Part shown: positions 16,282 to 23,999 of the stretch, piece by piece
Layout: every line of letters starts with the position of its first letter
How positions within the stretch are numbered: the first letter of the stretch is position 1
Assembly: GCF_025376885.1 (NCBI RefSeq)
Contig: NZ_JAHUBR010000003.1
Coordinates: 185,930 to 249,929, forward strand
DNA: 64,000 bases
Source: Pseudoruegeria sp. SHC-113
GTDB lineage: Bacteria > Pseudomonadota > Alphaproteobacteria > Rhodobacterales > Rhodobacteraceae
Direction: 5' to 3'
Notes under the pieces: model-generated
Seen by the model: only the letters and a program-made list of their open reading frames with translations
Told to the model about the DNA's origin: nothing
Database searches by the model: none
Position numbers and translations under genes: made by a program

Positions 16282-17105
16282 TGCAGCTCTTTCAGGAAAG
16301 CGTGGATCACGGCGAGGCTTTCGGGCTCGTCAAGGAAGGGCACGTGGCCGCGATCGGGGACGTCGGCGAAATGCATGTCCGGGCGGCGCGCGCGCATGGC
16401 AGCGGCGGTCTCGGCGGTGAGCAGGTTGGAGTTCGCGCCCCGGATCAGGCCCAGCGGCAGGCCGGCGAAAGCGTCAAACAGAGGCCAGAGATCGGGCACG
16501 GGGGCGGCCCCGGCGGCCTCGATCGCGTCGCGCAGGCGCTTGTCGTAGCGCAACTCGATGCCAGCCTCTGTCTCGCGGTAGTGGTTCTGCGCCTCGGCGA
16601 GCCAGCGCTCTGGCGGCACATTGGCAAAGCCGTCCATCAGCTTGGCGCGGGCGGCGGCGATCTCGGGCAGGGAGCGCTGGGCCGGGCGGCGGCCCAGGTA
16701 GCCCATGATGTAAGATAACCCGTCGGCGGCGATTTCGGGGCCGATGTCGTTGAGGCAGACGCCGAGCAGGCGGTCCTTCACCGTGGCGGCCAGCGCCATG
16801 GCGATGAGCCCGCCGCGTGAGGTGCCAAGTATCGCGGCCTTCTCAAGCCCGAGGTAATCCATCAATTCCACCACGTCCCGCGCTTCAACGGGGATGGAAT
16901 AGGTGTGGAAATCCTCGGCATAGTCGCTTTCGCCTCGGCCCCGGTAATCGGGGCGGATCAGACGGATGCCTTCCAGATGCGGGGCGAGGTGATCGAAATC
17001 GCGGCCGTTGCGGGTGAGCCCGGCAAGGCACAGGAGCGGCAGCCCCTCGCCCTCGTCGGTATAGGCAAGCGACAGGCCGTCGCTGGACGTGAAACGCTGT
17101 ATCAA
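16278..17105 (-). CDS. Alpha/beta-fold hydrolase
   Basis: This 275-residue hydrolase has nucleophile Ser in GTSRGGL, acid Asp/Asn region LIRGANSN and catalytic His in PDRGHVPFLDEP. RPDYRGRGESDY is the oxyanion-side loop found in PcaD-like and epoxide-hydrolase-like enzymes. An ester, lactone or C-C bond could be cut. It overlaps the genes on both sides by 4 bp, so it is embedded in the catabolic operon. Confidence 0.85.
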   Translation of the reverse strand: MIQRFTSSDGLSLAYTDEGEGLPLLCLAGLTRNGRDFDHLAPHLEGIRLIRPDYRGRGESDYAEDFHTYSIPVEARDVVELMDYLGLEKAAILGTSRGGLIAMALAATVKDRLLGVCLNDIGPEIAADGLSYIMGYLGRRPAQRSLPEIAAARAKLMDGFANVPPERWLAEAQNHYRETEAGIELRYDKRLRDAIEAAGAAPVPDLWPLFDAFAGLPLGLIRGANSNLLTAETAAAMRARRPDMHFADVPDRGHVPFLDEPESLAVIHAFLKELQ

Positions 17106-17788
17106 AGGGATTGGGCCAATTCCGGAATGGTGGTCAGATCTGAGAGCGTATGTGCCGGAACCCAGGGCAGGCGGTCAACAGGTTCCCCACCCCGATTGAC
17201 CCAAACCGTGTGAAACCCGTAGCCGGTGGCGCAGCCTGCGTCCCATCCGTTGGAGGAGACGAAGAGCACTTCTTCCTTGGTGCAGCCGAAGCGCGCCCCC
17301 ACCAGATCGTAGACGCGCGCATCCGGCTTGAAGATGCCAACGCTCTCGACCGAGAGCACATCGTCCAGCACATCGCCGACGCCGGCGGAGCGCACCGCGC
17401 CTTCCAGCATGGCGGGCGAGCCGTTGGAGAGGATGGCCGTTTGGAAACCCTGCGCCTTCAACTGGCTCAACATCGCGGGCACTTCCGGGTAGGCGGAGAG
17501 CTCCCAGTAGAGCGCCAGCAGCCGTTCGCGCAGGTCGGGATCGGTGAGGCCAGAGGCCTCCAGCGCCCAGTCGAGCCCGTTCTGCGTGACCTCCCAAAAA
17601 TCGGTGTGCGCCCCGACGACAGCGCGCAGCCAGGTGTATTGCAACTGCTTGAGCCGCCAGTCGCTGGCCACTTTCACCCAATGCGCGGCGAAGGCCTCGC
17701 GCCCCGGCTCGCCCGCCGCTTGCCGTGCGGCGGCGGCCACGTCAAAGAGCGTGCCATAGGCATCGAAAACGCAGGTGGTGACGGGCAT
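17102..17788 (-). CDS. Haloacid dehalogenase type II (HAD superfamily)
   Basis: This 228-residue protein has nucleophile Asp9 in CVFDAYGTLFD, motif II ILSNGSPAML, Lys in FKPDARVYDL and VLFVSSNGWDAGCA. These are diagnostic of L-2-haloacid dehalogenases, which turn 2-haloacids into 2-hydroxyacids. The ATG at 17788 is preceded by AAGGAG; an ATG five codons upstream lacks such a site. It is the first gene of the leftward seven-gene operon, so its promoter should lie between 17789 and 17892. Confidence 0.85.
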   Translation of the reverse strand: MPVTTCVFDAYGTLFDVAAAARQAAGEPGREAFAAHWVKVASDWRLKQLQYTWLRAVVGAHTDFWEVTQNGLDWALEASGLTDPDLRERLLALYWELSAYPEVPAMLSQLKAQGFQTAILSNGSPAMLEGAVRSAGVGDVLDDVLSVESVGIFKPDARVYDLVGARFGCTKEEVLFVSSNGWDAGCATGYGFHTVWVNRGGEPVDRLPWVPAHTLSDLTTIPELAQSL

Positions 17789-17892
17789 CGGGCGCTCCTT
17801 CATGTCGCAAACTGGCGCGAGAGTGGCACGGGAGGGGGGCAGATGCCAATTGTCGTGCTAAGGTGGCGGGGCACAAGGAAAGGAATTCAGCG

Positions 17893-18291
17893 ATGAGCGG
17901 CGCAGCGGAGCATCACGGCAAGGTCTGGTGGAGCGAATTGATGACGCGGGACGTGAAAGCCGCGCTGCACTACTACGAAACCGTCTGCGGCTGGACGATC
18001 TCGCAGATGCCGATGCAGGATCCCAAGATGGGCACTTACTACATGGGCAGCCGCAACGATCAGCCCGTGGCTGGGATCATGGACATGGCCCCCCTGCCGG
18101 GCATGGAGGAGGTGCCGCCCCATTGGTTTACCTATTTCGCCGTAGCCGATCTGGACGCCGCGCTGCAGGCAACGAAGGCCCAAGGTGGGGAGATCCTGCG
18201 CCCGCCCTTTGACATTCCCGGCGTGGGGCGCATCGCGATCATCACCGATCCCACCGGCGCAGCGCTGGGGATCATGACGCCCGCCGGGTGA
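17893..18291 (+). CDS. VOC (glyoxalase/bleomycin-resistance) family protein
   Basis: This 132-residue single-domain VOC protein has the pattern KVWWSELMTRDVKAALHYY, then WFTYFAVADLDAAL and VGRIAIITDPTGAALGIM. It is close to the Cfp30B-like hydroxyacylglutathione/antigen group. Metal binding and substrate are unknown. It diverges from the dehalogenase operon across about 100 bp and stands alone on its strand. Confidence 0.8.
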   Translation: MSGAAEHHGKVWWSELMTRDVKAALHYYETVCGWTISQMPMQDPKMGTYYMGSRNDQPVAGIMDMAPLPGMEEVPPHWFTYFAVADLDAALQATKAQGGEILRPPFDIPGVGRIAIITDPTGAALGIMTPAG

Positions 18292-18297
18292 GCGGCT

Positions 18298-19269
18298 TTA
18301 GCGCAGCGCGGCGAGCGCGTCCGGGCTGAGCGGCAACTCCAGAAAGGCCTCGATCGCGGCGCGCGTGTTGGCGCGTGTTTCGGGGCGTTTGTATTCCTGC
18401 ACGAAGCGGCCCAGAAGCTGGGAGGCGATGAAGAAGGGCAGGGTGGTGGTTTCTTCCTTCGGATCCAGCAGCCCGCATTTCAGGAAGGCCTTCATGTCGG
18501 GCTCCGAAATCCCAAGCCGCAAGCGGCCGGAGGGGTGCGGATAGGTGATCTGCAGGTAGACGAGGAAGCGCGCCACCTCCTGACTCAGGGCCATCCAGCT
18601 TTCGCCCTGGATATCGAAGCCGTAGAGCGTGCCTTGATGGAACGAGAGATTGAGCGTGGTGAAATCGCCGTGGGTGGCGGCTTGGCACACATCGGCCCCG
18701 GCCACCAGCGGCGCGCGGCGATGCATGTTGTCGTGCAGGCGGGCGGCCAGCGCCTGATCGTCGGCATCGGGGATCTGCGCGGCAAGGCCTGCGCGTTTCT
18801 CGACCCAGTAATGGGGGCCGAAATTGGCCAGACGTTGGCGGCCCGAGGTATATCGCTTCAGCCAACTGCCGCATTGCGCCACCAGCCGCCGCCGCTTGGC
18901 GGCATCGGCTTTCGCCATCACCTCGTCCAGCCGGTTGCCCGGTACGAAAGACAGAACAGCCAGCCCGGCGTCCGGCCGCGCATGGCGCATTTGCAGGGCC
19001 TGAAGCGGCCCCTCGGACATGAAGCCTTCCAGATAGGCCAGTTCCGCCACCTGCCGCTCAACCGTTTCCAGCGCCTTGTCGCCCGAATACAGTTTGAAGA
19101 TCACCCGCTCACCGCCAAGCTTGCCGATGAACACGGCGCGGTCCGGCTTGGCCTTGATGAACTTCTGGATCTTTGCCCCGCTCAGGGCCGGGTCTTGTGC
19201 GATGATGCCTTTGAGCCGTGTGGCGGTCTCGTCCATCAGGCCGATCTGATTGACAAAGGGAAGTTTCAT
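18298..19269 (-). CDS. Phosphotransferase-like protein (APH/choline-kinase fold)
   Basis: This 323-residue cytosolic protein has a divergent kinase fold: an N-terminal beta-rich lobe (AVFIGKLGGERVIFKLYSG, with the ATP Lys), then the catalytic loop THGDFTTLNLSF and the metal Asp in YGFDIQGES. Acceptors of this superfamily range from aminoglycosides to choline, fructosamine and proteins. No neighbour points to a substrate. It faces the VOC gene with a 6-bp gap. Confidence 0.6.
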   Translation of the reverse strand: MKLPFVNQIGLMDETATRLKGIIAQDPALSGAKIQKFIKAKPDRAVFIGKLGGERVIFKLYSGDKALETVERQVAELAYLEGFMSEGPLQALQMRHARPDAGLAVLSFVPGNRLDEVMAKADAAKRRRLVAQCGSWLKRYTSGRQRLANFGPHYWVEKRAGLAAQIPDADDQALAARLHDNMHRRAPLVAGADVCQAATHGDFTTLNLSFHQGTLYGFDIQGESWMALSQEVARFLVYLQITYPHPSGRLRLGISEPDMKAFLKCGLLDPKEETTTLPFFIASQLLGRFVQEYKRPETRANTRAAIEAFLELPLSPDALAALR

Positions 19270-19347
19270 CGCCGGTGGCTCCTGCTGGTCGCGTGGTGTG
19301 ACCCTAGCTGTAGGTTGTGTCGGACAAAACCCCGCACGTCATGATGT

Positions 19348-19363
19348 TTAGTCGTTTGGCTAA
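19348..19363. promoter_or_regulatory. ArsR operator copy 1
   Basis: TTAGTCGTTTGGCTAA is an imperfect palindrome (TTAG...CTAA) ending 5 bp before the -35 box of the arsR-type gene. It agrees at 13 of 16 positions with copy 2. Similar TTAACCA/TGGTTAA-type sites are usual for ArsR/SRPBCC pairs. Confidence 0.7.
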
Positions 19364-19368
19364 GTTTA

Positions 19369-19397
19369 TTGACTCAGGCGGAGGTGGAACTTAAACT
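19369..19397 (+). promoter_or_regulatory. Promoter of the ArsR/SRPBCC pair, predicted leaderless
   Basis: TTGACT (19369-19374), a 17-bp spacer and TAAACT (19392-19397) form a good sigma-70-type promoter. Transcription should begin at about 19404, and the first convincing ATG is at 19405. The mRNA would then have essentially no leader. Confidence 0.6.
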
Positions 19398-19412
19398 TAG
19401 TCACATGGCTAA
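19397..19412. promoter_or_regulatory. ArsR operator copy 2, over the start codon
   Basis: TTAGTCACATGGCTAA is a palindrome with CTTAG/CTAAG ends; the ATG start codon (19405-19407) lies inside it. It touches the -10 box, so bound repressor would cover the -10 box and transcription start. Confidence 0.7.
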
Positions 19413-19746
19413 GTATGATCCCTCCCTCGATGCCTGTTTCACCGCGCTGGGCGATCCGACGCGGCGCGGCATTCTTGAGCGGCTGGCGCGCGGCCCTGCC
19501 ACGGTGAGCGAGTTGGCCGCGCCTCATGATATGGCGCTGCCCTCCTTCATGGGGCATCTGCGTAAGCTGGAAGCCGCCGGGCTGATCGCAACGCAGAAAG
19601 AAGGGCGCAGCCGCATCTGCCGCCTGTCGCCCGAGGCCTTCGCCCCCGTTCACAGCTGGCTTTCCGAACAGCGCGCCCTCTGGGAGGGGCGGCTGGACCG
19701 GTTCGACGCCTATGTCACCACCCTCACAACGGATGAAACCCCATGA
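19405..19746 (+). CDS. ArsR-family regulator paired with an SRPBCC protein
   Basis: This 113-residue repressor has the ArsR core FTALGDPTRRGILERLARG, recognition helix ALPSFMGHLRKLEAAGL and wing KEGRSRICRLSP. It has no metal-binding Cys pair. In this subfamily the regulator is co-transcribed with an AHSA1/SRPBCC-domain protein and represses its own promoter. The start at MAKYDPSLD is preferred because family members begin here and because the predicted transcription start coincides with it. An in-frame GTG at 19384 is the alternative. It overlaps the next gene by ATGA. Confidence 0.85.
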   Translation: MAKYDPSLDACFTALGDPTRRGILERLARGPATVSELAAPHDMALPSFMGHLRKLEAAGLIATQKEGRSRICRLSPEAFAPVHSWLSEQRALWEGRLDRFDAYVTTLTTDETP

Positions 19747-20210
19747 TCCTTGATCCCGAGACAGACCTCAGCTTCACCCGCACCCTGAACGCCCCCCGCG
19801 CCCTCTTGTGGGCGTGCTGGACGACGCCCGAGCACATCAGGCATTTCTTCGTGCCCAAGCCCTACGGGATCGACTCCTGCGAAATCGATCTGCGCGTCGG
19901 CGGGCGGTTCAACACGGTGATGAACATCGACGGCCAGCTCATGGCCAACCAAGGCGTCTACCTCGAGATCATCCCGCAGGAGAGGTTGGTGTTCACCGAT
20001 ACCTACACCGAAGGCTGGAAGCCCGCCGCCGACCCGTTCATGACGGCCATCGTCGATTTCGCCGATGCCGAAGGCGGCGGCACCACCTACACGGCCACCG
20101 CCCGCCACCGCAGCGCTGAGGCGCGAAAGGGCCATGAGGATATGGGCTTCTTTGACGGCTGGGGTACGGTGGCCACCCAGCTGGAGGCCTACGCCCGGAG
20201 TTTGATGTAG
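19743..20210 (+). CDS. SRPBCC (AHSA1-like) domain protein
   Basis: This 155-residue single-domain protein of the START/Bet v1 superfamily starts with LSFTRTLNAPRALLWACWT, continues with VGGRFNTVMNIDG and FTDTYTEGWKPA, and ends with the long helix DGWGTVATQLEAYA. These proteins form a deep ligand cavity; binding of a small hydrophobic molecule is inferred and no enzyme activity is established. The ATGA overlap with the ArsR gene shows one operon. Confidence 0.85.
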   Translation: MILDPETDLSFTRTLNAPRALLWACWTTPEHIRHFFVPKPYGIDSCEIDLRVGGRFNTVMNIDGQLMANQGVYLEIIPQERLVFTDTYTEGWKPAADPFMTAIVDFADAEGGGTTYTATARHRSAEARKGHEDMGFFDGWGTVATQLEAYARSLM

Positions 20211-20259
20211 TCGACATTTGGAGCGGGCGGCACCTGTTGGCCGTGGCAGTAACAGGTGC

Positions 20260-20610
20260 TCAGCTGCCTGTGAGCAGGCGCAGGAGTATTCGGGTGTCGT
20301 GATCCTGCCCGCCAAAGAAAACCGCAAGGATGCGGACCGTTTCAGCCCGTTCGTCGGCGTCAAAATAGAAAACCGCGCGCCCCTTGGTCACGTTACGGAT
20401 GCCTTGACCAAGGTGCGGCCGCAAGCTGCCTTGCAGGGGCGCATCGCCAAGCCTTTCCATATCGGCTTCGATCTGGCCAATGCGCCGCTGCGCCATGGCA
20501 AAAGCCGTTTCCGTATCCTCGCCGAACCCCTCGGCCGACGCGACTAGGAAATCAAAGATCACTTCAAGGTCGGCGGCGACACCGCGCGCCCGCGTGAACT
20601 TAAAGGCCAC
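20260..20610 (-). CDS. ParE/RelE-family toxin
   Basis: This 116-residue protein has the ParE-like pattern VAADLEVIFDFLV, MAQRRIGQIEADMERL, RNVTKGRAVFYFD and ILAVFFGGQDHDTRIL. ParE toxins poison gyrase, while other members cut mRNA; which applies here is not decidable. Translation starts at GTG 20610, inside the end of the antitoxin gene (11-bp overlap), the standard antitoxin-first order. Confidence 0.82.
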   Translation of the reverse strand: MAFKFTRARGVAADLEVIFDFLVASAEGFGEDTETAFAMAQRRIGQIEADMERLGDAPLQGSLRPHLGQGIRNVTKGRAVFYFDADERAETVRILAVFFGGQDHDTRILLRLLTGS

Positions 20611-20857
20611 GCTCGGCCCGCTTGCGCGCGATCATGTCTGATGTTGCCTTTCGCCCGTCCTCCAGGGATTGGAAATCGCCCTTGCGCCGCGCCTCAAGAA
20701 GTGCGCGCAACGCGTCAGAGGTTTGCGATTGATCCCGAAGCAATTCCAGCCCCTGTTGCAAGACCGCGCTCAGGCTCGCAAACCTGCCTTCTGCCACAAG
20801 CCTGCGGGCATAGGCCTCTTGCGACTCGGTCAGGGAAATCGACGCTTTGACACTCAT
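20600..20857 (-). CDS. ParD/CopG-family antitoxin
   Basis: This 85-residue protein has an N-terminal ribbon-helix-helix (KASISLTESQEAYARRLV, then GRFASLSAVLQQGLELL) for operator binding. A charged C-terminal helix (LLEARRKGDFQSLEDGRK) would wrap the toxin. It is first in a two-gene leftward operon with the toxin and probably represses its own promoter upstream of 20857. Confidence 0.82.
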   Translation of the reverse strand: MSVKASISLTESQEAYARRLVAEGRFASLSAVLQQGLELLRDQSQTSDALRALLEARRKGDFQSLEDGRKATSDMIARKRAERGL

Positions 20858-20937
20858 GTTGGCCTCCAGTGCTACTGGGTAGTATTTCGGGTCGTGTGAG
20901 GCGTGTCAATCCGAAGGCCAATGCGCGCAGCCCAATG

Positions 20938-20967
20938 AAAAAGGGCCGCCCGATCAGGGCAGCCCTT
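20938..20967 (-). terminator. Terminator after fabB
   Basis: Read on the minus strand, AGGGCTGCCC, a 5-nt loop and GGGCGGCCCT form a 10-bp stem with one mismatch, followed by T-rich sequence (A-run at 20938-20942 on the plus strand). It lies 27 bp past the fabB stop. Confidence 0.8.
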
Positions 20968-20993
20968 GATGACTTTCAGAAACCGCCGCGCCC

Positions 20994-22223
20994 TTAGTCG
21001 CGGTATTTGGACATCACAAGCGTGGCGTTGGTGCCGCCGAAGCCGAAGCTGTTGGAGAGCACCGTATCCAGTTTCACGTTGTCGCGGCGGGTGGTGACGA
21101 TCTCTTCCGGTTTCAGGGCCGGGTCCAGTTCGGTGACGTTGGCCGAGGCGGCGATGAAGTTGTTCTCCATCATCAGGATCGAATAGATCGCCTCATGCAC
21201 GCCGGTCGCGCCAAGGCTGTGACCGGTGAGCGATTTGGTGGAGGCGATCGGGGGCGTGTTGCCCTCGCCGAACACGCGGCGCACCGCTTCCACTTCCGTC
21301 ACATCGCCTGCGGGCGTCGAGGTGCCGTGGGCGTTGATGTAATCCACCGAGCGATCCTCGCCCAGCGTGGAGAGCGCGAGTTTCATGGAGCGCTCGCCGC
21401 CTTCGCCAGAGGGCGCGACCATGTCGTAGCCGTCGGAGGTGGCGCCGTAGCCGGTGACTTCGCAGTAGATCTTCGCGCCGCGCGCCAGCGCGTGCTCCAG
21501 CTCTTCCAGCACCACAACACCGCCGCCGCCGCCGATCACGAAACCGTCGCGGGTGGCGTCAAACGGGCGGGAGGCCGTTTCGGGCGTGTCGTTGTATTTG
21601 GAGGACATCGCGCCCATCGCGTCGAACAGGCACGACAGCGTCCAGTCCACTTCCTCGCCGCCGCCGGCAAAGACGATGTCCTGCTTGCCGAGCTGGATTT
21701 GCTCCACGCCGTTGCCGATGCAATGGGCGGAGGTCGAGCAGGCCGAAGTGATCGAGTAGTTCACACCCTTGATCTTGAAGGGCGTCGCAAGGCAGGCGGA
21801 GTTGGTGGAGGACATGCAGCGCGTGACCATGAAGGGCCCCATGCGCTTGGGCGCGCCTTTTTCCTTCACGATGGTGTGGGCGGTGAAGAAGTTGGAGGTC
21901 GACGGACCGCCAGAGCCCATGATCAGGCCGGTGCGGACGTTGGAGACCTCGTTTTCCTCCAGCCCGGAATCGGCCACGGCCTGTTCCATCGCGAGGTAGT
22001 TATAGGCGGCACCCGGCCCCATGAAGCGCAGCTGGCGCTTGTCGATGGCTTCCACCAGATCGATCTGCGGGATGCCGGCCACCTGCGAGCGGAAGCCGTT
22101 CTCGGCGTAGGTTTCCTCGCGGATGATGCCGGATTTGCCGGCCATCAGCGAGTCCAGCACTTCGTTTGCATTGTTGCCGATGGGCGAGACGATCCCCAGC
22201 CCGGTGATGACGACGCGGCGCAT
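20994..22223 (-). CDS. fabB: 3-oxoacyl-ACP synthase I
   Basis: This 409-residue condensing enzyme extends acyl-ACP chains and is needed for unsaturated fatty acids together with FabA. The catalytic triad is visible: Cys162 in TSACSTSAH, His300 in [11 protein letters not shown] and His336 in [19 protein letters not shown] near the C-terminus is the closing glycine loop. It lies 27 bp downstream of fabA on the same strand, the classical fabAB operon. Confidence 0.96.
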   Translation of the reverse strand: MRRVVITGLGIVSPIGNNANEVLDSLMAGKSGIIREETYAENGFRSQVAGIPQIDLVEAIDKRQLRFMGPGAAYNYLAMEQAVADSGLEENEVSNVRTGLIMGSGGPSTSNFFTAHTIVKEKGAPKRMGPFMVTRCMSSTNSACLATPFKIKGVNYSITSACSTSAHCIGNGVEQIQLGKQDIVFAGGGEEVDWTLSCLFDAMGAMSSKYNDTPETASRPFDATRDGFVIGGGGGVVVLEELEHALARGAKIYCEVTGYGATSDGYDMVAPSGEGGERSMKLALSTLGEDRSVDYINAHGTSTPAGDVTEVEAVRRVFGEGNTPPIASTKSLTGHSLGATGVHEAIYSILMMENNFIAASANVTELDPALKPEEIVTTRRDNVKLDTVLSNSFGFGGTNATLVMSKYRD

Positions 22224-22250
22224 GGCGCACTCCTCTTCGCGAATTGGGGG

Positions 22251-22760
22251 TCAGTTGGCCGAGAGGGCCACTTTCATGTCCTTGACGAGGTAGATCACCT
22301 CTCCGTCGGCTTCCACGCGGCCATCGGCAACGCCCATGGTCAGGCGGCGCGTCTGCACGGCCTTGGTGAAATCCACGTAGTAGGTGAGCATCTTGCGATC
22401 GGGCCGGACCATGCCGGTGAGCTTCACTTCGCCCACGCCAAGCGCATAGCCGCGCCCTTGCCAGCCGCGCCAGCCAAGGTTGAAGCCGGTCAGCTGCCAT
22501 AGGCCATCAAGGCCAAGGCAGCCGGGCATGATCGGGTTGCCCGGGAAGTGGCAGTCGAAGAACCAGAGGTCGGGCGTGATATCAAACTCCGCCACCACAT
22601 GGCCCTTGCCGTGTTCACCGCCGTCGCCGCTGATCTCGGTGATGCGATCCATCATCAGCATCGGCGGGGCCGGCAGCTGGGCATTGCCCTCGCCAAACAG
22701 CTCGCCACGCGCGCATTTCAGCAGATCTTCCTTGTCAAAGCTGTTCGGATAATCCGACAT
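22251..22760 (-). CDS. fabA: 3-hydroxydecanoyl-ACP dehydratase/isomerase
   Basis: This 169-residue hot-dog enzyme dehydrates 3-hydroxydecanoyl-ACP and isomerises the product, giving the cis double bond of anaerobic unsaturated fatty acid synthesis. Catalytic His71 lies in [12 protein letters not shown] and Asp85 in [10 protein letters not shown], one residue from the E. coli numbering. The ATG at 22760 gives the standard family length. It is divergent from the Irr regulator gene. Confidence 0.95.
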   Translation of the reverse strand: MSDYPNSFDKEDLLKCARGELFGEGNAQLPAPPMLMMDRITEISGDGGEHGKGHVVAEFDITPDLWFFDCHFPGNPIMPGCLGLDGLWQLTGFNLGWRGWQGRGYALGVGEVKLTGMVRPDRKMLTYYVDFTKAVQTRRLTMGVADGRVEADGEVIYLVKDMKVALSAN

Positions 22761-22868
22761 CGTTCCCGCAGCCCTTGTGCCTGTTGTTCTCTTTGTATTG
22801 AACCCCTCTAGCACCGGCGGTTGACCAAGGGCAAGGGAGGCGCCACGGCAGCCGCGACTCATTTTCAT

Positions 22869-22898
22869 TTGAAACTGCCGAATTGCGGCCTTTATACT
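22869..22898 (+). promoter_or_regulatory. Promoter of the Irr-like gene
   Basis: TTGAAA (22869-22874), an 18-bp spacer and TATACT (22893-22898) are close to the sigma-70 consensus, 34 bp before the chosen ATG. Confidence 0.6.
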
Positions 22899-22931
22899 AT
22901 GGTTTACACGGACAGACGGAAGACGCCACGG

Positions 22932-23348
22932 ATGATGACCGAAGCCCAGACCCGCGCCACCGATTGGCTTGCCACATCGGAGCTGCGCCCGACACGCCAG
23001 CGCACAGCACTTGCCGCGTTGCTGGTGGGCGATGGGCAGAACCGTCACGTGACGGCGGAAAGCCTGTTTGATGCGGCCAGCCATGCGGGTGAAAAGGTCT
23101 CGCTTGCGACGGTCTACAACACGCTGCGCGCTTTCTGCGATGCGGGCCTCTTGCGCGAGATCACCGTGGATGGCTCCAAGAGCTACTTTGACACCAACAT
23201 CTCCGACCACCCGCATTTCTACTGGGAAGACAGTGCCCGCCTGACGGATGCGCCGAAAGAACAGCTGGAGATCGCCCGCGTGCCGGATGCGCCCGAAGGC
23301 GCGGAGATCGCCAAGGTGGACGTGGTGATCCGCCTGCGCCGGAAATAA
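22932..23348 (+). CDS. irr: Fur-family iron response regulator (Irr-like)
   Basis: This 138-residue winged-helix protein has [13 protein letters not shown], the recognition helix [20 protein letters not shown] and a Fur dimerisation domain with [11 protein letters not shown]. Irr proteins control haem and iron genes in alphaproteobacteria and are destabilised by haem through a histidine cluster; here that cluster reads His-Pro-His. No N-terminal Cys-Pro haem motif is seen. The Zn-binding Cys pairs of true Fur are absent, which supports Irr over Fur or Zur. Start chosen at the first of two adjacent ATGs. Confidence 0.82.
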   Translation: MMTEAQTRATDWLATSELRPTRQRTALAALLVGDGQNRHVTAESLFDAASHAGEKVSLATVYNTLRAFCDAGLLREITVDGSKSYFDTNISDHPHFYWEDSARLTDAPKEQLEIARVPDAPEGAEIAKVDVVIRLRRK

Positions 23349-23370
23349 GCCCCCCCTCGATCGCTGAATG

Positions 23371-23400
23371 AAAAACGGCGCCCAAGTGGGCGCCGCTTTT
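23371..23400. terminator. Bidirectional terminator between irr and the FKBP gene
   Basis: CGGCGCCC (23376-23383), loop AAGT and GGGCGCCG (23388-23395) make a perfect 8-bp stem flanked by five A on the left and TTTT on the right, serving both convergent genes. Confidence 0.88.
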
Positions 23401-23423
23401 GTTTGTTTGGGGTGTTTGCCGGA

Positions 23424-23852
23424 TCAGTTGATCGAAACGATTTCGAAATCGAAGGTCAGCGCCTTGCCCGCCAGCGGGTGGTTGGCGTCCAGCGTGACGC
23501 TGTCCTCGGTGATCTCGACAACCGTCACCGGGATGGCGCGGCCATCGGGGGTTTGCATCTGCAGTTGGATGCCGACTTCCAGCGGAATCTCCGCCGGGAT
23601 CTGGGCGCGGGGCACGGATTGGCGGGCTTCGTCGTGGGAGGGACCATAGGCCTTCTCAGGCGCGATGGTCACGGATTTGCTCTCGCCCACGGCCATGCCG
23701 GGCAGGGCTTCGTCCAGACCCGGGATGATCTGGCCGGAGCCGACAGTGAATTCCAGCGGGTCGCGGCCTTCGGAGGAGTCAAAGACGGAACCGTCGTCCA
23801 GTGTGCCCTTGTAGTGAATGCGGACGGTATCGCCCGATTTGATCTCGGTCAT
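23424..23852 (-). CDS. FKBP-type peptidyl-prolyl isomerase, SlyD-like
   Basis: This 142-residue cytosolic foldase has VRIHYKGTLDDGSVFDSS, the active-site loop GSGQIIPGLDEALPGMAVGE and an inserted-flap region (YGPSHDEARQSVPRAQIP), followed by DANHPLAGKALTFD. It lacks the His-rich metal tail of E. coli SlyD. The ATG at 23852 is preferred; a GTG three codons upstream is possible. Confidence 0.9.
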   Translation of the reverse strand: MTEIKSGDTVRIHYKGTLDDGSVFDSSEGRDPLEFTVGSGQIIPGLDEALPGMAVGESKSVTIAPEKAYGPSHDEARQSVPRAQIPAEIPLEVGIQLQMQTPDGRAIPVTVVEITEDSVTLDANHPLAGKALTFDFEIVSIN

Positions 23853-23999
23853 CGGTAGCACTTTCGATTTTCTGGGGGGTGAATTGGGTGAGGCCGGCAG
23901 CCCGCCGGGTGCTCACATGAAAGATGGCGGCGAGCCTAACGGCTGTGGCCCGGATGTAAAGCAGGTGGGGGCGTGCCGCTGTTTACCGCTCTCAGGCGA

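Noticed and set aside
14356..16548. Large rightward open frame opposite the lyase and dehydratase genes
   Set aside because: It is a shadow of GC-rich coding sequence on the other strand, with biased composition rich in His, Gly and Arg and no domain pattern.
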